DNA from: Chlorella sp. KRBP
Lineage: Eukaryota; Chlorophyta; Trebouxiophyceae; Chlorellales; Chlorellaceae
Direction: 5' to 3'
Assembly (NCBI GenBank): GCA_004335735.1
Contig: QAXK01000042.1
Span: 1 to 64,000 of the forward strand
DNA length: 64,000 nucleotides
Positions 9,762 through 20,826 of this stretch are shown in pieces (within the stretch, counting starts at the first letter, position 1; every line of letters begins with the position of its first letter). The translations under genes were made by a program, and so were the position numbers. The notes under the pieces were generated by a model, which searched no databases, was not told the DNA's origin, and saw only the letters and a program-made list of their open reading frames with translations.

Positions 9762-12446
9762 ATGCAGCCTGCGCCACTGGCGCGGGGCCTGGCGCGGCGC
9801 AGCTACGCGCCGTCGCCATTGTGCTCCAGTGCAGCGCACGCGCACGGCTCGAGGGGCGCCATCGCCTGCCATCGACCCCACACCACGCAGCAGCAGGAGG
9901 CGGGGGAAGCTACAGCCTCCGCAGCCGCCGGCGGAGCAGCAAGATCCGCAGCAGGCCACTCCCGGAGACGCTTGGGCGCTGCTGGCATGCTGCCGGACGC
10001 GCTGGCCGGCGGCTGGACCCACCGCGCGCAGCCGTGCCGTGCACAACATCATGGCGCAGCGCCGGCAAGCACACACACCGCCAGCCCACGGCGGGCAGCG
10101 TACCCACCAGCACCAGCACCAGCACCCGCGGCAGCGCTACGTCGCCGCAGCCATCCGCAGCCGCCCCTTGAAGCACCCAAAGCGCGGCAACGCTCCCTCA
10201 CAGTGAGCCGCAGCATGGGCGGCGCAGCGGCCCTGCCCCTCACTGCATTCCAGCCTGACAGCACCGCCAGCACGCAGTCCAAGCGGGAGGAGGAGGAGCA
10301 GCAGCAGCGGAAACAGTACCAGGCCGAGTTTGCCAAGTCCTACCCGCCCCTTCGGGCGCCAATGACGGGCCCGCTGCGCATGCCCTCCACCGCGCCAATC
10401 ACGTGGACCTTCATGATGACGTACCTGGTGTTCATGCTCATCGTGCCCATCATTGCGCTCCTGGTGCGTGCACGCAACTTTGGGGCGCTAGCTACCGGGG
10501 GGTAACCCTTGAGTGGGCCCTTCAGCAGGGACACCAGGCGCCCAGCCAGCGTGCCACACCAGCATGAGGCTCTTGTTTGGATGCAGCACCTCCAGTGGGG
10601 ACCACAGGGGTGCATCAGATGGTGTCCCGTAGAGCACCATGTGGCACCGAGCAGATGCCCCTGCCCCTGCGTGGCCCATCACTGTGTGCAGACCAAGGCG
10701 TCCCAGACCCCTCTCAGCATGTTTGTGGCGCGCGCCTTTGAGCCCGTGGCACTGCACGCCTACTTTGTCTCCTTCTCCTGCGCGCTGGCGGCCGCCGCCG
10801 TCAACGCCGTCTTTGGCTTCATCCTCGCGTGGGTACTGGTCAAGTGAGTGTGGGCAGGGGGCCGCATGCAATGCAGGCGCGATGTGTGCAGGGGTCCATG
10901 TTGATGCTCGGGGCACTGGGAGGCTGTTGCCTGGCATGGGCGGCACGGGGCGCACATGCAGTGTGGCGAGGCAAACCATGGGGGGGGCCATGTAAGTGTG
11001 TGGTTGCGGCACCTGAACCAGCACCTAGCAACCTGCACCTCTGCTGCACAGGTATGACTTCCCCGGGCGCAAGTGGCTTGACGCGGCGGTGGACCTGCCG
11101 TTTGCTCTGCCCACCAGCGTGGCGGGACTCACCCTCGCCACCGTGTACAGGTGAGTGCGCATCAGTAACAACAGCGACCAGGGTCCAGCAGCCTGCGCCA
11201 GCTTGTGCCAAGCACCGCAGCCCCTTGGGAAAGGGTGCACGCAGCGCTGTCTCGTCATGGCTCATGATGCTAGCAGCCACAGCTTGGGGAAGCGAGTGGC
11301 TGCGATTTGTTGGAGGCTGCTGCCCGGGTGGCGCAGCGTCAACGAGGCGTTCCTCGTGTGTGTTGCGCGCTCCTCTTGCCCATGTTGTCACGCGCAGTGA
11401 CGAGACGTTCCTTGGCCAGCTGCTCGAGTCAGTTGGCCTGCCCGTGGTGTTCACGCGCCTGGGCGTGGCACTGGCCATGGTCTTTGTCTCATTCCCCTTT
11501 GTCGTGCGCACCATGCAGCCAGTCATACAGGTGGGTGGGTGCGTGCGTGGGTTGTCGGTGGATGGGTGCGTGGGGAGGGGCAGTGGGCGCTAGCTGGGCA
11601 GTGCAGGAGGTAGGGGCCCTGAGCAGCTAGTGCTGTCTGTGCAAGTGAGGGAGGCATGACAGGGCGCCTGGCGCGTGCACCACTGTCCAGTCTGCATGCC
11701 CACGTCCCATGTGGTGCGTGTGCAGGAGATGCAGCCTGAGCTGGAGGAGGCCGCCTGGACGCTGGGCGCCTCACCCTGGCACACCTTCACCAGCGTGAGC
11801 AGCAGCGCAAGGCAACGCAGCACTCAGTTTGCGCCTGCTCCACGCGCACACGTTGACTTGCCGACTTGCCTTGCCGATGCGGTGACCAATGCTCACCACC
11901 ACTGGAGAGCCGGACGGCCAGCGTGAACACGCCCCCTACCCTGCGTGTGCACAGGTGCTGCTGCCACCTCTGCTGCCTCCGCTGCTGACGGGCACGGCGC
12001 TTGCCTTTTCGCGCGCGCTGGGCGAGTTTGGCTCCATCGTCATCGTCTCGTCCAACTTTGCATTCAAGGTACAATTGAGAGAGATTCGACTCGCTGTGAG
12101 CACGCCATCAAAACCGTCAATGCAGCAACTGACCACACGCCCCCAGTCCAGTACACACATGCCAGCCCTGGCATGGAGCCACCCACACTGACTCCGCCAG
12201 CACATGCCGGCACAGCACCTGCTCTACGAAGCGCTGCCACGCAACAACAACAACGTGCGCATCCGCTTGCTGTTGCTTGCGCTACCGCAGGACTTGATTG
12301 CGCCCGTGCTCATCTTCCAGTGCCTGGAGCAGTACGATTTCACCGGCGCAACCATCATCGGCACGGTGCTGCTGGGCATATCGCTCGTCATCATGCTGCT
12401 GGTCAACTGGGTGCAGTCCACGGGCCAGCAGTTCAAGAACAAGTAG
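9762..12446 (+). CDS. SULP1: chloroplast sulfate permease (CysT-type ABC transporter membrane subunit), nuclear-encoded
   Basis: Membrane subunit of the plastid-envelope sulfate ABC importer. Exons: 9762-10463, 10692-10843, 11052-11150, 11398-11530, 11726-11794, 11955-12068, 12291-12446, with all phases consistent (474 residues). About 150 N-terminal residues rich in Ala, Arg and Ser look like a plastid transit peptide. The mature part follows bacterial CysT/CysU: a first membrane helix (FMMTYLVFMLIVPIIALL), ALHAYFVSFSCALAAAAVNA, the signature DLPFALPTSVAGLTLATVYS, and the EAA loop (QEMQPELEEAAWTLGASPWH then TGTALAFSRALGEFGSIVIV). This loop contacts the ATPase in known permeases. The final helix is TIIGTVLLGISLVIMLLVNW. 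In many green algae cysT is a plastid gene; a nuclear intron-bearing copy is the Chlamydomonas-type situation. ATGs at about 9987 and 10215 are alternative starts, but the latter would lose the transit peptide. Confidence 0.92.
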
Positions 12447-13092
12447 CCGCGCAGTCATACGTGGTCATATGCGTGGCAACGTGGCGTGTCGCTACGCCAT
12501 GGCGCTGCACTGGGACATGAGTGGTAGGAGAGAAGCTGCTGCAGACCTGTGCGTCCTCTACTGTTGAGTAGAGCATGCGGGATGCGGCTGTGAGGAGTGT
12601 TTGGGGATGCTTGCCATGCAGTCTCCCTCAGAGGGTGCTCCTGAAGGTGCGGGATGCAGGGCGTTTGAAAACTGAACCTGTATGCGGTGCGTGGCGACTA
12701 GCTGCGCCCCGGGCCGTGTGCGTGAGCAGGGCTGTCCTCCTGGCCTGTCAAGGCCATGGTGCAAGGTGTAGGCGCGCTGGCTGTGACCAAGACGCGCAGG
12801 TTGTGTGTGCCGCCTTCCTCTCTCCGGATGACCATGTCTCTTTGTCAATGCTGCTGCTGATGTGCACGCCTCGCCTGCACGCTTTTTTTCTCTGCGCTCG
12901 TGGCCACCACTCCCTGGTGCTCATTCAACATGTTCCCATCCGATTGCACGTCACGTGCGCAAGTTGCCGCCAATGCACGCCCAATGCAGAAAAGCCGCTG
13001 TCGTCACGCCATGCACAAGAGTCAGTCCGCAAAGTCCACCCGCCAGCAGCACCGCAAGCGCACCCCACGCCGCGCCCGTCGTGTCAAACGTC
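12447..13092. other. intergenic between convergent SULP and FIP37
   Basis: No gene supported. It should hold the 3' UTRs of both convergent genes. The open frames lack recognisable motifs. Confidence 0.5.
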
Positions 13093-15853
13093 TCACCGTG
13101 GCGGTCCCTGCATCATCATCTGCCCCCCTGGCCCCATGGGCCCACCAGGCCCCATCGGCCCACCAGGCCCCTGCATCATCATCATCTGCTGAGGTGGCCC
13201 CATCCCCCCCGGCCCACCCACCACCATGGGCCCTCCAACCACAGGCCCACGCATCATCTGCGGCCCCCCAACCACGCCCATGCCACCCGGAGGTGGCCCC
13301 ATGCTCATACCCATCATCGGCCCACCGTGATGTGGCCCTGGTGGTGGCCCAGGAGGCGGCCCACCCACCCCAACACCTGCAGGAGGCGGCCCCCCGCCCA
13401 TCTGCCCCCCAGGCCCTGGACCAGGACCGCCCCCAGGGCCCATGCCACCCCCCCGTGCCCCACCCCGGAAGGGTCCCCGCCCGCCTCTCCCGCCGCCCCT
13501 GTAGCCACCGCCGCCGCGCCCGCCCAGGTGGTGTGGCATGTCGTGGTGCATGAGGCGCCCCTGGAAGTCGGGCGGCCCGTCCAGCTCATAGTCCTTGACC
13601 TGCGGGGCGGGGCAGGGCAAGCAACCCGTTCAACAGGTTCAACTCAACTTCAACTCACCAGGCGAACCACCGTAGACGGTAGCAGCATGCATGCAGGGAA
13701 GGGAGGTGCTGACGGGGCACTGATCCGCACTCCTTGTGCACGTCCTTGCTCTTCCTGGCATATGGCATTCACCCAGACAGGGAGCAGCCCCTGCCACATC
13801 AGCACACGCGCGTACCTTTCTCCTGAGGGCAAAGCACTCCCTCTGCAGCCCCTCTGTCTCCTCGTTCAGCAAGGCGCAGTGCTCCAGCAAGTCAGCCACC
13901 TGGGCGCGCAGCTCCTCGGCATACCCACGCTGCAGCAGCAGCTGGGACTCCAACTGCTGAACCTGCACGCGCCAACACCAAACCACCCCCCATTCACACG
14001 CACACGGGAGCACGCCGGCATCAGCGCTGCCGCACGCAGCGGCAGCCACCCTGCACCTCTCCACCGCTCCCTAATAAGCAGCGTGCTCCCCTGCTCGCCT
14101 AACCTGACACACCCTTGTTGTCCCCACCCTTGTCGCGAGGTGCCCCACCAGGCCCACGCCTCACCTTGCCCTCGGCCAGCTCCGAGGCCATCTGGTCGTT
14201 CTCATCGGCCAGGCTGCGGCACTTGGCCACCAGCTGGCGACCCAGCTTGCTGTCCTGGGTGAAGTGCGCCACGGCGAGCTCCTCCTGCAAGGCGACACGC
14301 CACATGCCATGGCACGCCACACCATACCACCCACAACACGCGCCGCTCAGCCCCAACCTGCCCCTCCGAACCGCCCAGTCCTTACACCCTGTCCTTGCGC
14401 CCTGCCTTGGGACACACCCCAGATGCTCCCACAGACCCGCACCACCCTGCCCTTGCACCCTGTCCTCGCACCCGGACGGGACCCACACTTTGCCGCCCTG
14501 CTGCACACCCCCGCACCACCGCGCACCTTGACCTTGCTGAGCTCCTTCTGCGCGTCGTCAAGCTCCGTGCGCATGCGCACAAACTCCCGGTTGACAGCTG
14601 GGTCCAGCAGCAGCTGCCTCAGCTGCAGCAGGCCTGGCTCACTGGCCGCCCACCCGGACGCCACGTCACGCCTGAGCTCTGCCGCCTCAAAGTTGCGATC
14701 TGCTAGCGCTATCTGCACAGTACGCAAGGGAGGGGGAAGGGGGCAGCATCAGCATCACCAGCACTGGGTGGCGAGCACGCCTGATGCACCACGTGCAGGG
14801 ACCGTGCCCCTCTGCACCCGCCGCACTGATCTGGAGGCTGGGCTGACTGCAGCACCTTGCTGCACATTGCTGCTGCTGGTCCCCTCCCACCCAGCCCCCA
14901 CGGACCTGTAAGGCAGCCTCTCTCCGGTGCAGCTCCTTCATCTCACTCTGCGGCGCAGGGCATGGCGGGCAGTGCGAGGGCGGTACTGCGGCACCGGCGG
15001 CACGCTAGCACGTGGAGAGCAAGCTGTGCAGCAAGCGAGACAGCACGCACCTGCATGGTCTGCGCCTGCTGCTTCATGCGCTGCACCGCCTCCACCACCG
15101 AGTGCACGTCGGGCTCGCGCGCCGCGCCCGCGTACCCCATGACCTCTGCCACCTCCTTGAAGGCCGCGCGCCACTTGCTGGCCTCCTTAAGGCTGTCCAT
15201 CAACCGCTTCTGTGTGTGCAGCAGGAGGCGCCACAGAGCACACTGGGTCCGAAGGGGCCGCAGGGAGCGACTGGGAACAGCGAGAGGCAATGCCAGCCGA
15301 GCGGCGCGCACCTGCATCATCTGCGACCGGTCCTCCTGCTCGTGCCTGCGTGTGCGGGCGAGGGCGCAAAGGAGCTCCTGGCACGGCCCTCGGGACAGCA
15401 TAGATCGGACTCCCCGGCTGCAGAAGCCACTCACTTGAGGTGCTGCTGCTGCTGCTGTCCGCCTGCTGCGCCGGATGCTGGGTCCTGCACACGCACACAT
15501 GTCACATGGATGCACGCAGGGCGCCAGCGGCTCGGGACCGCTCACACCGCGCAGGATGAGCCCGTCCTGTACAGCCCAGTGGCTTTGCACGCCCGCCTGC
15601 GAGGCACAGGCATGGCATGGATGCAGCATCTGCATGCCCACCCGTCGCGCACCTGTTGGCCCGGGAAGCCGAGGCCTTCCTCCTCCTCCCCGACAGCAGG
15701 CTCCTCCTCCTCCTCCGCTCCGTATGCATACTGGTCGTAGCCACCATTGTAGTCGTCCTGCAGCAAGAGCCGCAAGCAGGGGACTTGCGTGGGTGCACGC
15801 ATCCTGGCGAGCACCGCCATCTCCTGTCCAGCCTGCAGCCTCACCTCCTCCAT
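13093..15853 (-). CDS. FIP37: FIP37/WTAP-like subunit of the m6A mRNA methyltransferase complex
   Basis: Coiled-coil scaffold of the nuclear N6-adenosine methylation writer (WTAP in animals, FIP37 in plants, Mum2 in yeast). Ten exons: 15845-15853, 15653-15757, 15435-15484, 15312-15345, 15051-15209, 14906-14947, 14527-14712, 14165-14284, 13816-13962, 13093-13599 (452 residues). The diagnostic core is LLLDPAVNREFVRMRTELDD, then AHFTQDSKLGRQLVAKCRSL with ADENDQMASELAEGKVQQLE, and LLEHCALLNEETEGLQRECF. These line up with the WTAP DPA.N..F..M..EL, F..DS..G..L.AKCR and ..EE.EG.Q blocks. The N-terminus is acidic with Tyr/Glu runs. The C-terminus adds an RGG-rich segment and PGGPMGP repeats not typical of the family. 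The first exon is tiny (MEE); an upstream in-frame ATG at 15949 is an alternative. Confidence 0.9.
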
Positions 15854-16015
15854 CACTGAGGATCCTCCGCGCACCAGCTTCTCCTGCTGCTCCACAAGCT
15901 TCTGCCGATCGTTTGTCCTGCACCAACCTGAGCCCGCAAAGTTGCCCATGTAGAACGGTTCTCTGGCGGCGGAACGGTGCGCCTGCTTGCGCTCAAGTCG
16001 TTGATCTACGCAGCA
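15854..16015. promoter_or_regulatory. 162-bp divergent promoter, FIP37 / G-patch gene
   Basis: The two start codons face away from each other across about 160 bp. Both genes act on RNA (one in nuclear mRNA methylation, the other probably nucleolar), so co-expression is plausible but not shown. Confidence 0.4.
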
Positions 16016-18177
16016 ATGGACCGCGACACGCACCGCCTGGGGCCTGAGCTCTTCCATGGCGTCGACAAGCACTCGCGCGCCTACAAGATGCTCGCGTCGA
16101 TGGGCTGGAAGGAGGGCGAGGGCCTGGTGAGCAGCGCCAGGCACACGCTCGCCCTCGTGCACTCCCTGCCCCTACCCAGCTGGGCGTGGCACGCGTGACG
16201 CCGGCGTGCACTGGGGTTCGGGCGGCGGCCGCTCCAACTGGTTGCTGGTGCTGCTGCTGGCTGCAGGGAGCTAGCAAGCAGGGCATCAAGACGCACCTCA
16301 AAGTCAAGAAGAAGTTCGACACGTTGGGCATGGGCGTGGTGAGTGCCAGAGGGCGGTTCGACGTGCTGCTCACCGCCTTGAGCGCAACCGGCAGCAGCAA
16401 TCTCAGGTGGACGCCGTGGAAACTGCATATGCAGGAGGAGCAGGCGCAGCGCTCCCGCGAGTGGACCACGGGCATGTGGACGTACGACCGCGTGCTCTCG
16501 GCGCTCAAGGAGGTCAAGGCTCAGCCAGCGGCACAGCAGGACGACAGCAGCAGCAGCTCTGGGGACAGCAGCAGCGACGACGAGCCTGCCGCCAAGCCCG
16601 CCTCCAAGGCTGCGCCTGCCGCCGCCAACGGAAAGAAGCAGACAAGCGGCAAGCGCAAGGCGTCACCCAGCAGCAGCAGCAGCAGCAGCGGTGGGGAGGC
16701 CAGCTCTTCAGGCGAGGAATCCGACTCTGACAGCGACTCTGTGCCCCCCACCACCACCGCCACCACCAGCAAGGGGGCCTCCCCCGCTCCCGCTCCCGCT
16801 GCCGGCGCCGTGACGCGCGTGCGGCTAGCGTCACACGTGGGCCGCTACCAGAAGCGTGAGCGTGCCAAGCTGGTCAAGGGCTACTCCGCCCAGGACCTGG
16901 CGGCCATCCTGGGCTCAGCGCCCTCCCCCTCCCCGGCTCCAGGTGCGGGCAGCGCCCCACAGCCGCAGGCAGGCCAGGGCAAGGCGGGGCACAAGGCGGT
17001 GGCGGCGGGGCGCGCACCCACTCCCTCAGCATCAGAGGACGACAGCAGCAGCAGCAGCAGCAGCGGTAGCGCCAGCGAGTCTGAGGAGGAGGAGACGGGC
17101 GCGATCCAACCAGCCAGCAGCAGCCAGCAGCAGCAGCCCAGTGAAGCGGGGGCAGCGGCTCACCCTCCTGGCCCTCCGCCCTGGTGGGCCGGCTACTTTG
17201 TCCGGGCGGCCGTGCGTGTCGGGGCGCGGGGTGATGCTGAGGCGCGGCGGCAGCGCAAGTTGAGTAAAGGCGGGGAGGGTCGGATCCGCGTGCGTGGGTT
17301 CCGCGAGCAGGACCAGGAGCAGCTCTACACGGACGCGCACGAGCACGCGGCGCACGGCAAGCAGGGTCTGGGGCGGGCGGGCATGCCCAAAAAGGTGGCG
17401 GGCGCGCACTGGAGCGGCAAGAAGACCAAGCTGGGCAGCGACGGGGAGGAGGAGGAGGAGGAGGGGGGCGAGGGGGAGGAGAGCGACGTGACACGCGACA
17501 GCAACGGTGAGCATGGGTGGGCACAACACAGCTGTTGTGGTGATGGTGGGGGTGGGGGTAGAGTTGCCTGCCATGGCGCGTGACGCGCTTGTGCTCTGGC
17601 GGTGTGGTCCTGTGCAGATGCGGTGGGGCTGAGTGACGACGAGGAGGTGGCGCCTCAGGGCATTGTCGTCGTGCAGTCCAAGGCAGCGCAGCAGGCCGCT
17701 GCCGCAGCAGCACCAGCAGCAGCGCCCGCCGCACGGCCTCAGCAGCAAGCATCACAGCCACAGCCGCAGAAACCACAGCAGGCGGCTACGGCCGCCACCC
17801 CTGCCGCTGCTGCTGCTGGCAAGAGCAAGAAGGCCAGCAAGCAGCGGAAGCACAAGGAGGGCGACGACGTGCGCAGCAGCGCGCAGCAGCAGGCAGCGCC
17901 CCCGGCACCGGCAGCAGCTGCAAAGCAAGAGGTTGCGCCACTGGAGGGCAAGCCTCAGTGGATCAAGTGGATGCGCGTGGCGCTGAGCAAGGCGCCCCAG
18001 CAGTGCCTCAGCGTGCACGGCCTGGCTGACGCGCTGCTGTCCAGCCGCAAGCAGCAGGTGGCGGCGTGCGGGCTGTCGCTCGAGGCGCTGCGCCGCAAGG
18101 TGGAGCGCAAGGCGCGCAGCTGCGAGGGCAAGTTTGCTGTGGGCACGGACGGCGTAGTACGGCTCCTCACGGCGTGA
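16016..18177 (+). CDS. G-patch domain protein, GPATCH4/PINX1-like
   Basis: Predicted nucleolar RNA-associated protein. Exons 16016-16126, 16267-17506 and 17618-18177 give 636 residues. The G-patch is near residues 20-60: SRAYKMLASMGWKEGEGL joined to GASKQGIKTHLKVKKKFDTL, with the Gly-rich pattern that activates DEAH helicases in known members. A second conserved block near 260 (SHVGRYQKRERAKLVKGYSA then QDLAAILG) is typical of GPATCH4-like and plant relatives. Long Ser-, Ala- and Glu-rich stretches intervene. The C-terminal about 80 residues (WIKWMRVALSKAPQQCLSVH ... ALRRKVERKARSC) look folded and basic. A GT-AG pair at 16339-16406 resembles an intron, but removing it breaks the frame, so it is kept as coding; the segment FDVLLTALS also fits the family. 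Confidence 0.82.
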
Positions 18178-18449
18178 TCTGGCTGTCGTTGAACAGTTTG
18201 ACTTTTTCTCACTCTACTTGCTTCTCTTTCACTCCCTGCTTGCGCCTCGCGCACACGTTGCAAGCGCACACTCGCCCACCGACCAGCAAGCAGCATGAGC
18301 GCTCGCATCCAGCTGCACCTGCGCATCCGTGCCGATGGCGCACGGCTGAGCCGACTCGCCTCGCAAGCTTAGAGTCCACGGCCCCTTCAGCCTCCAGCCC
18401 ATCCCTCCGAACCCATCCATCCGAACCCATCCATCCATCAGACTCCGTG

Positions 18450-19697
18450 ATGGGTCGTCCTTTCCGCGTGCTTCTGAGTGGCCCCAAGGTGTACGCGTGC
18501 GGGGCGTGCCGCACACACCTCGCGGCTGGCCAGGACCTCGTCAGCAAGGTGAGATGGCAGTGTGAGCAGCCAGTGGTGAGCCAGCAGCCATTGATGGAGG
18601 GGAGCCGCACAAGCCATCAGCATCTGCTGGCAGACACGCTAGGGTTCCCCACAGGCAGCCAGTAGCGCTCCAGAGTGCGAGCCATCCACCACAGCGACCA
18701 TCCGCAGGCGCAGCAGGCAGGTAGGAGCGCGTGCACACCTCGTGGGGCGGATCCAATCCACATTCTCCGCCACGCCGAGCTGGAACATCGCCGATGGCCC
18801 CGCGCGCTTTCCGAGCGCGAGTAGCACACGCGATTGCCCATGCTCTCGCGTTGCCGTGGCCAATGCGGGGCGGGGCGGCCCACTGTTGGGTCCCAGGCCG
18901 CCAGGCTGCGGAAGGCCGCAGGCACCGCGCAGGACGCATACTCACGGTGCAGCGCATGGCAGCAGTGCAGGCTTTGGCAGCATTGCACATCTGCGTGTTG
19001 TGCTCACGCACCCCCTACACGTCCCCCACGCAGCACTTCCACTCCCGGTCCGGCCGGGCGTACCTCTTCTCGACCACGGCAAACGTGGTTTGCGGTCCTC
19101 ATGAGAACCGGATAATGACTACCGGGAAGCACATCGTCTGCGACCTCTTCTGCGTCGAGTGCATGTCCTGCGTGGGCTGGCAGGTGCGCGCCAGTCATGA
19201 GGCAAGCAGCACTCCGTGCAAGCGCTGCGTGCCAAGAGGGACAACCACGCAGTTTGCTCACCGACATCACGCCCTGCACCGTGTGCTGCCTTCCCCACGC
19301 ACAGTACATCTTCGCGCACGAGCCCAGCCAGAAGTACAAGGAGGGCTCTTCGGTGCTTGAGCGGGCGCTGGTGGTGGACTTTGAAAAGACGTCTGACGCG
19401 GCGGCGCTGGCGCGTATGTCCCTTTCCACCACCAGCAGCGTCAGCAGCGGCAGCCCCACGGCCCTGCTGTCGGCCGGCAGCGGCGGCGCCCTGCAGCTGC
19501 ACCAGCATCCCTCCCACCCGCACCAGGCTCACCTGGGCCACCTGCAGCTGGTGGGTGGCGGCGGGCTGACGCTGGCGTACCCTCACCTGCAGGTGGCGGG
19601 CCTGCCACTGCTCCTGGCGCACCAGGGCATGGACGGGGGCGGGCAGGTCGCCGTCATGTTTGCGGCGGACGACTCGGGGAGTGAGGATGAGGAGTGA
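18450..19697 (+). CDS. Yippee zinc-binding domain protein (YPEL-like) with long C-terminal tail
   Basis: Yippee/Mis18-fold protein. Exons 18450-18548, 19034-19183 and 19305-19697 give 213 residues. The domain carries its two zinc pairs: CGAC near the start (VYACGACRTHLAAGQDLVSK) and CVEC later (VCDLFCVECMSCVGWQ). Conserved blocks GRAYLFSTTANVVCGPHENR and YIFAHEPSQKYKEGSSVLER are present. The usual protein is about 105-130 residues and ends near the KEG motif. Here about 100 extra residues follow, with Ser, His, Gly and Leu runs and an acidic end (DDSGSEDEE). The first intron is long for this window (485 bp). The function of the family is poorly defined; Cullin substrate-receptor links are known for some members. 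Confidence 0.9.
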
Positions 19698-20826
19698 GGA
19701 TGAGGAGTGATGACGTAGGATGAGGAGTATGCTGGCGGCAGTCTGCTGAGCGATGCCGTACCTTTGGCGGGAAGAGCAAGGAAGGACCAGGTCTAGTGGG
19801 GGGCCTGACATGCTGAGGATGAAGAGGAGGAGGGGGAGGAGGAGGCTGGAGGAGAGCAGATGCTGGGGGCGTGAGGGGCCTTGAGTGGGCGGCAACTGCT
19901 GCAGTATCAGGATGGTGGACGTGGTGGCTTGAAGGTGCAAACGTGCATTGTGTAGGCGGCAGGTGGGGCAGAGGATGGGCCTGCAGGTGTAAGTGGAGGG
20001 CTTCGGTTTGGCCGAGATGTTTTGTTGTAGCAACAGTGGGGATGGAATGGACGGGCGTGGGGCCCCTGCCATGTATGATGAACAGGGTGGTTGTACCAGG
20101 TGGTTCGAGGCTCTTGTCAAGCAGCTTGTACAGTCTGAGATTAGTTTGGGGCAGCGGCTCTTCGTGGCTTGCGTCACCCGTGACCAAGCGTGTTTTACTG
20201 CAGGTTGCACCGGTGCGTTGGGACCTTGGGGGCTGGGGGGCAGGTCACTATGGGGTGACCATGGCAAACAAACCTGTCATTCTGGAGGATGGGTGGACGG
20301 ACTGACGAATGCAGCGCAACGCTGCACAATCCTCATTGCCGCATGAGCACGCGTGGGTTTGGGTGGGGTGTTACCGGTACTGTGGGACGCTGTGCTCCTG
20401 CAGTGTCGCCTGTTCAAGGCCAGGGCGTGTTGCTGCCTTCTCAGTTGACTAGCCGCAGGATGTGTAGAAAGCGCGACGGCGCGTGACGATGCTCTTGTGC
20501 TCCCCTCTTTACTAGTAGTTGCTCCCTCTGACTTGGTGCATGTACGGCCTGCCCTCACGCAACGCGCGCTGCACAGCGCACTGCAATTGCTTCAGCTCAG
20601 GAATCTTGAGCAGGCCCCCTAGCTAGTGGTTCAGGCGCCCCGTCGCGATGCTGGCCGTCCTTGCGCTGGATGGCCACCGGACCTCACCACCCCCGCCACA
20701 CCGCACCACCCTCACCGCAGGCCACAGGTATCTGGTGGGTCTGGGCAGGCCTGCGCGGACCACTATGGGGCTCAGTACCCTGGGCACGTTGCTGGCAGCG
20801 TAGAGTCAGCAGCAAAAGGAGACCAC
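19698..20826. other. 1.1-kb intergenic region
   Basis: Lies between the Yippee gene and DDRGK1, both on the plus strand. Composition is less GC-rich and poorly coding. Minus-strand open frames at 19654-20267 have no splice logic or motif and are treated as chance. The left part is probably the Yippee 3' UTR. Confidence 0.45.

Noticed and set aside
16339..16406. GT-AG pair that looks like a short intron in the G-patch gene
   Set aside because: Removing it shifts the frame of the downstream WTYDRVLSALKEVK block; the retained sequence is open and fits the family.
19119..20267. 382-residue minus-strand open frame over the Yippee 3' end
   Set aside because: Overlaps confirmed Yippee exons antisense and has no domain; GC-rich shadow frame.
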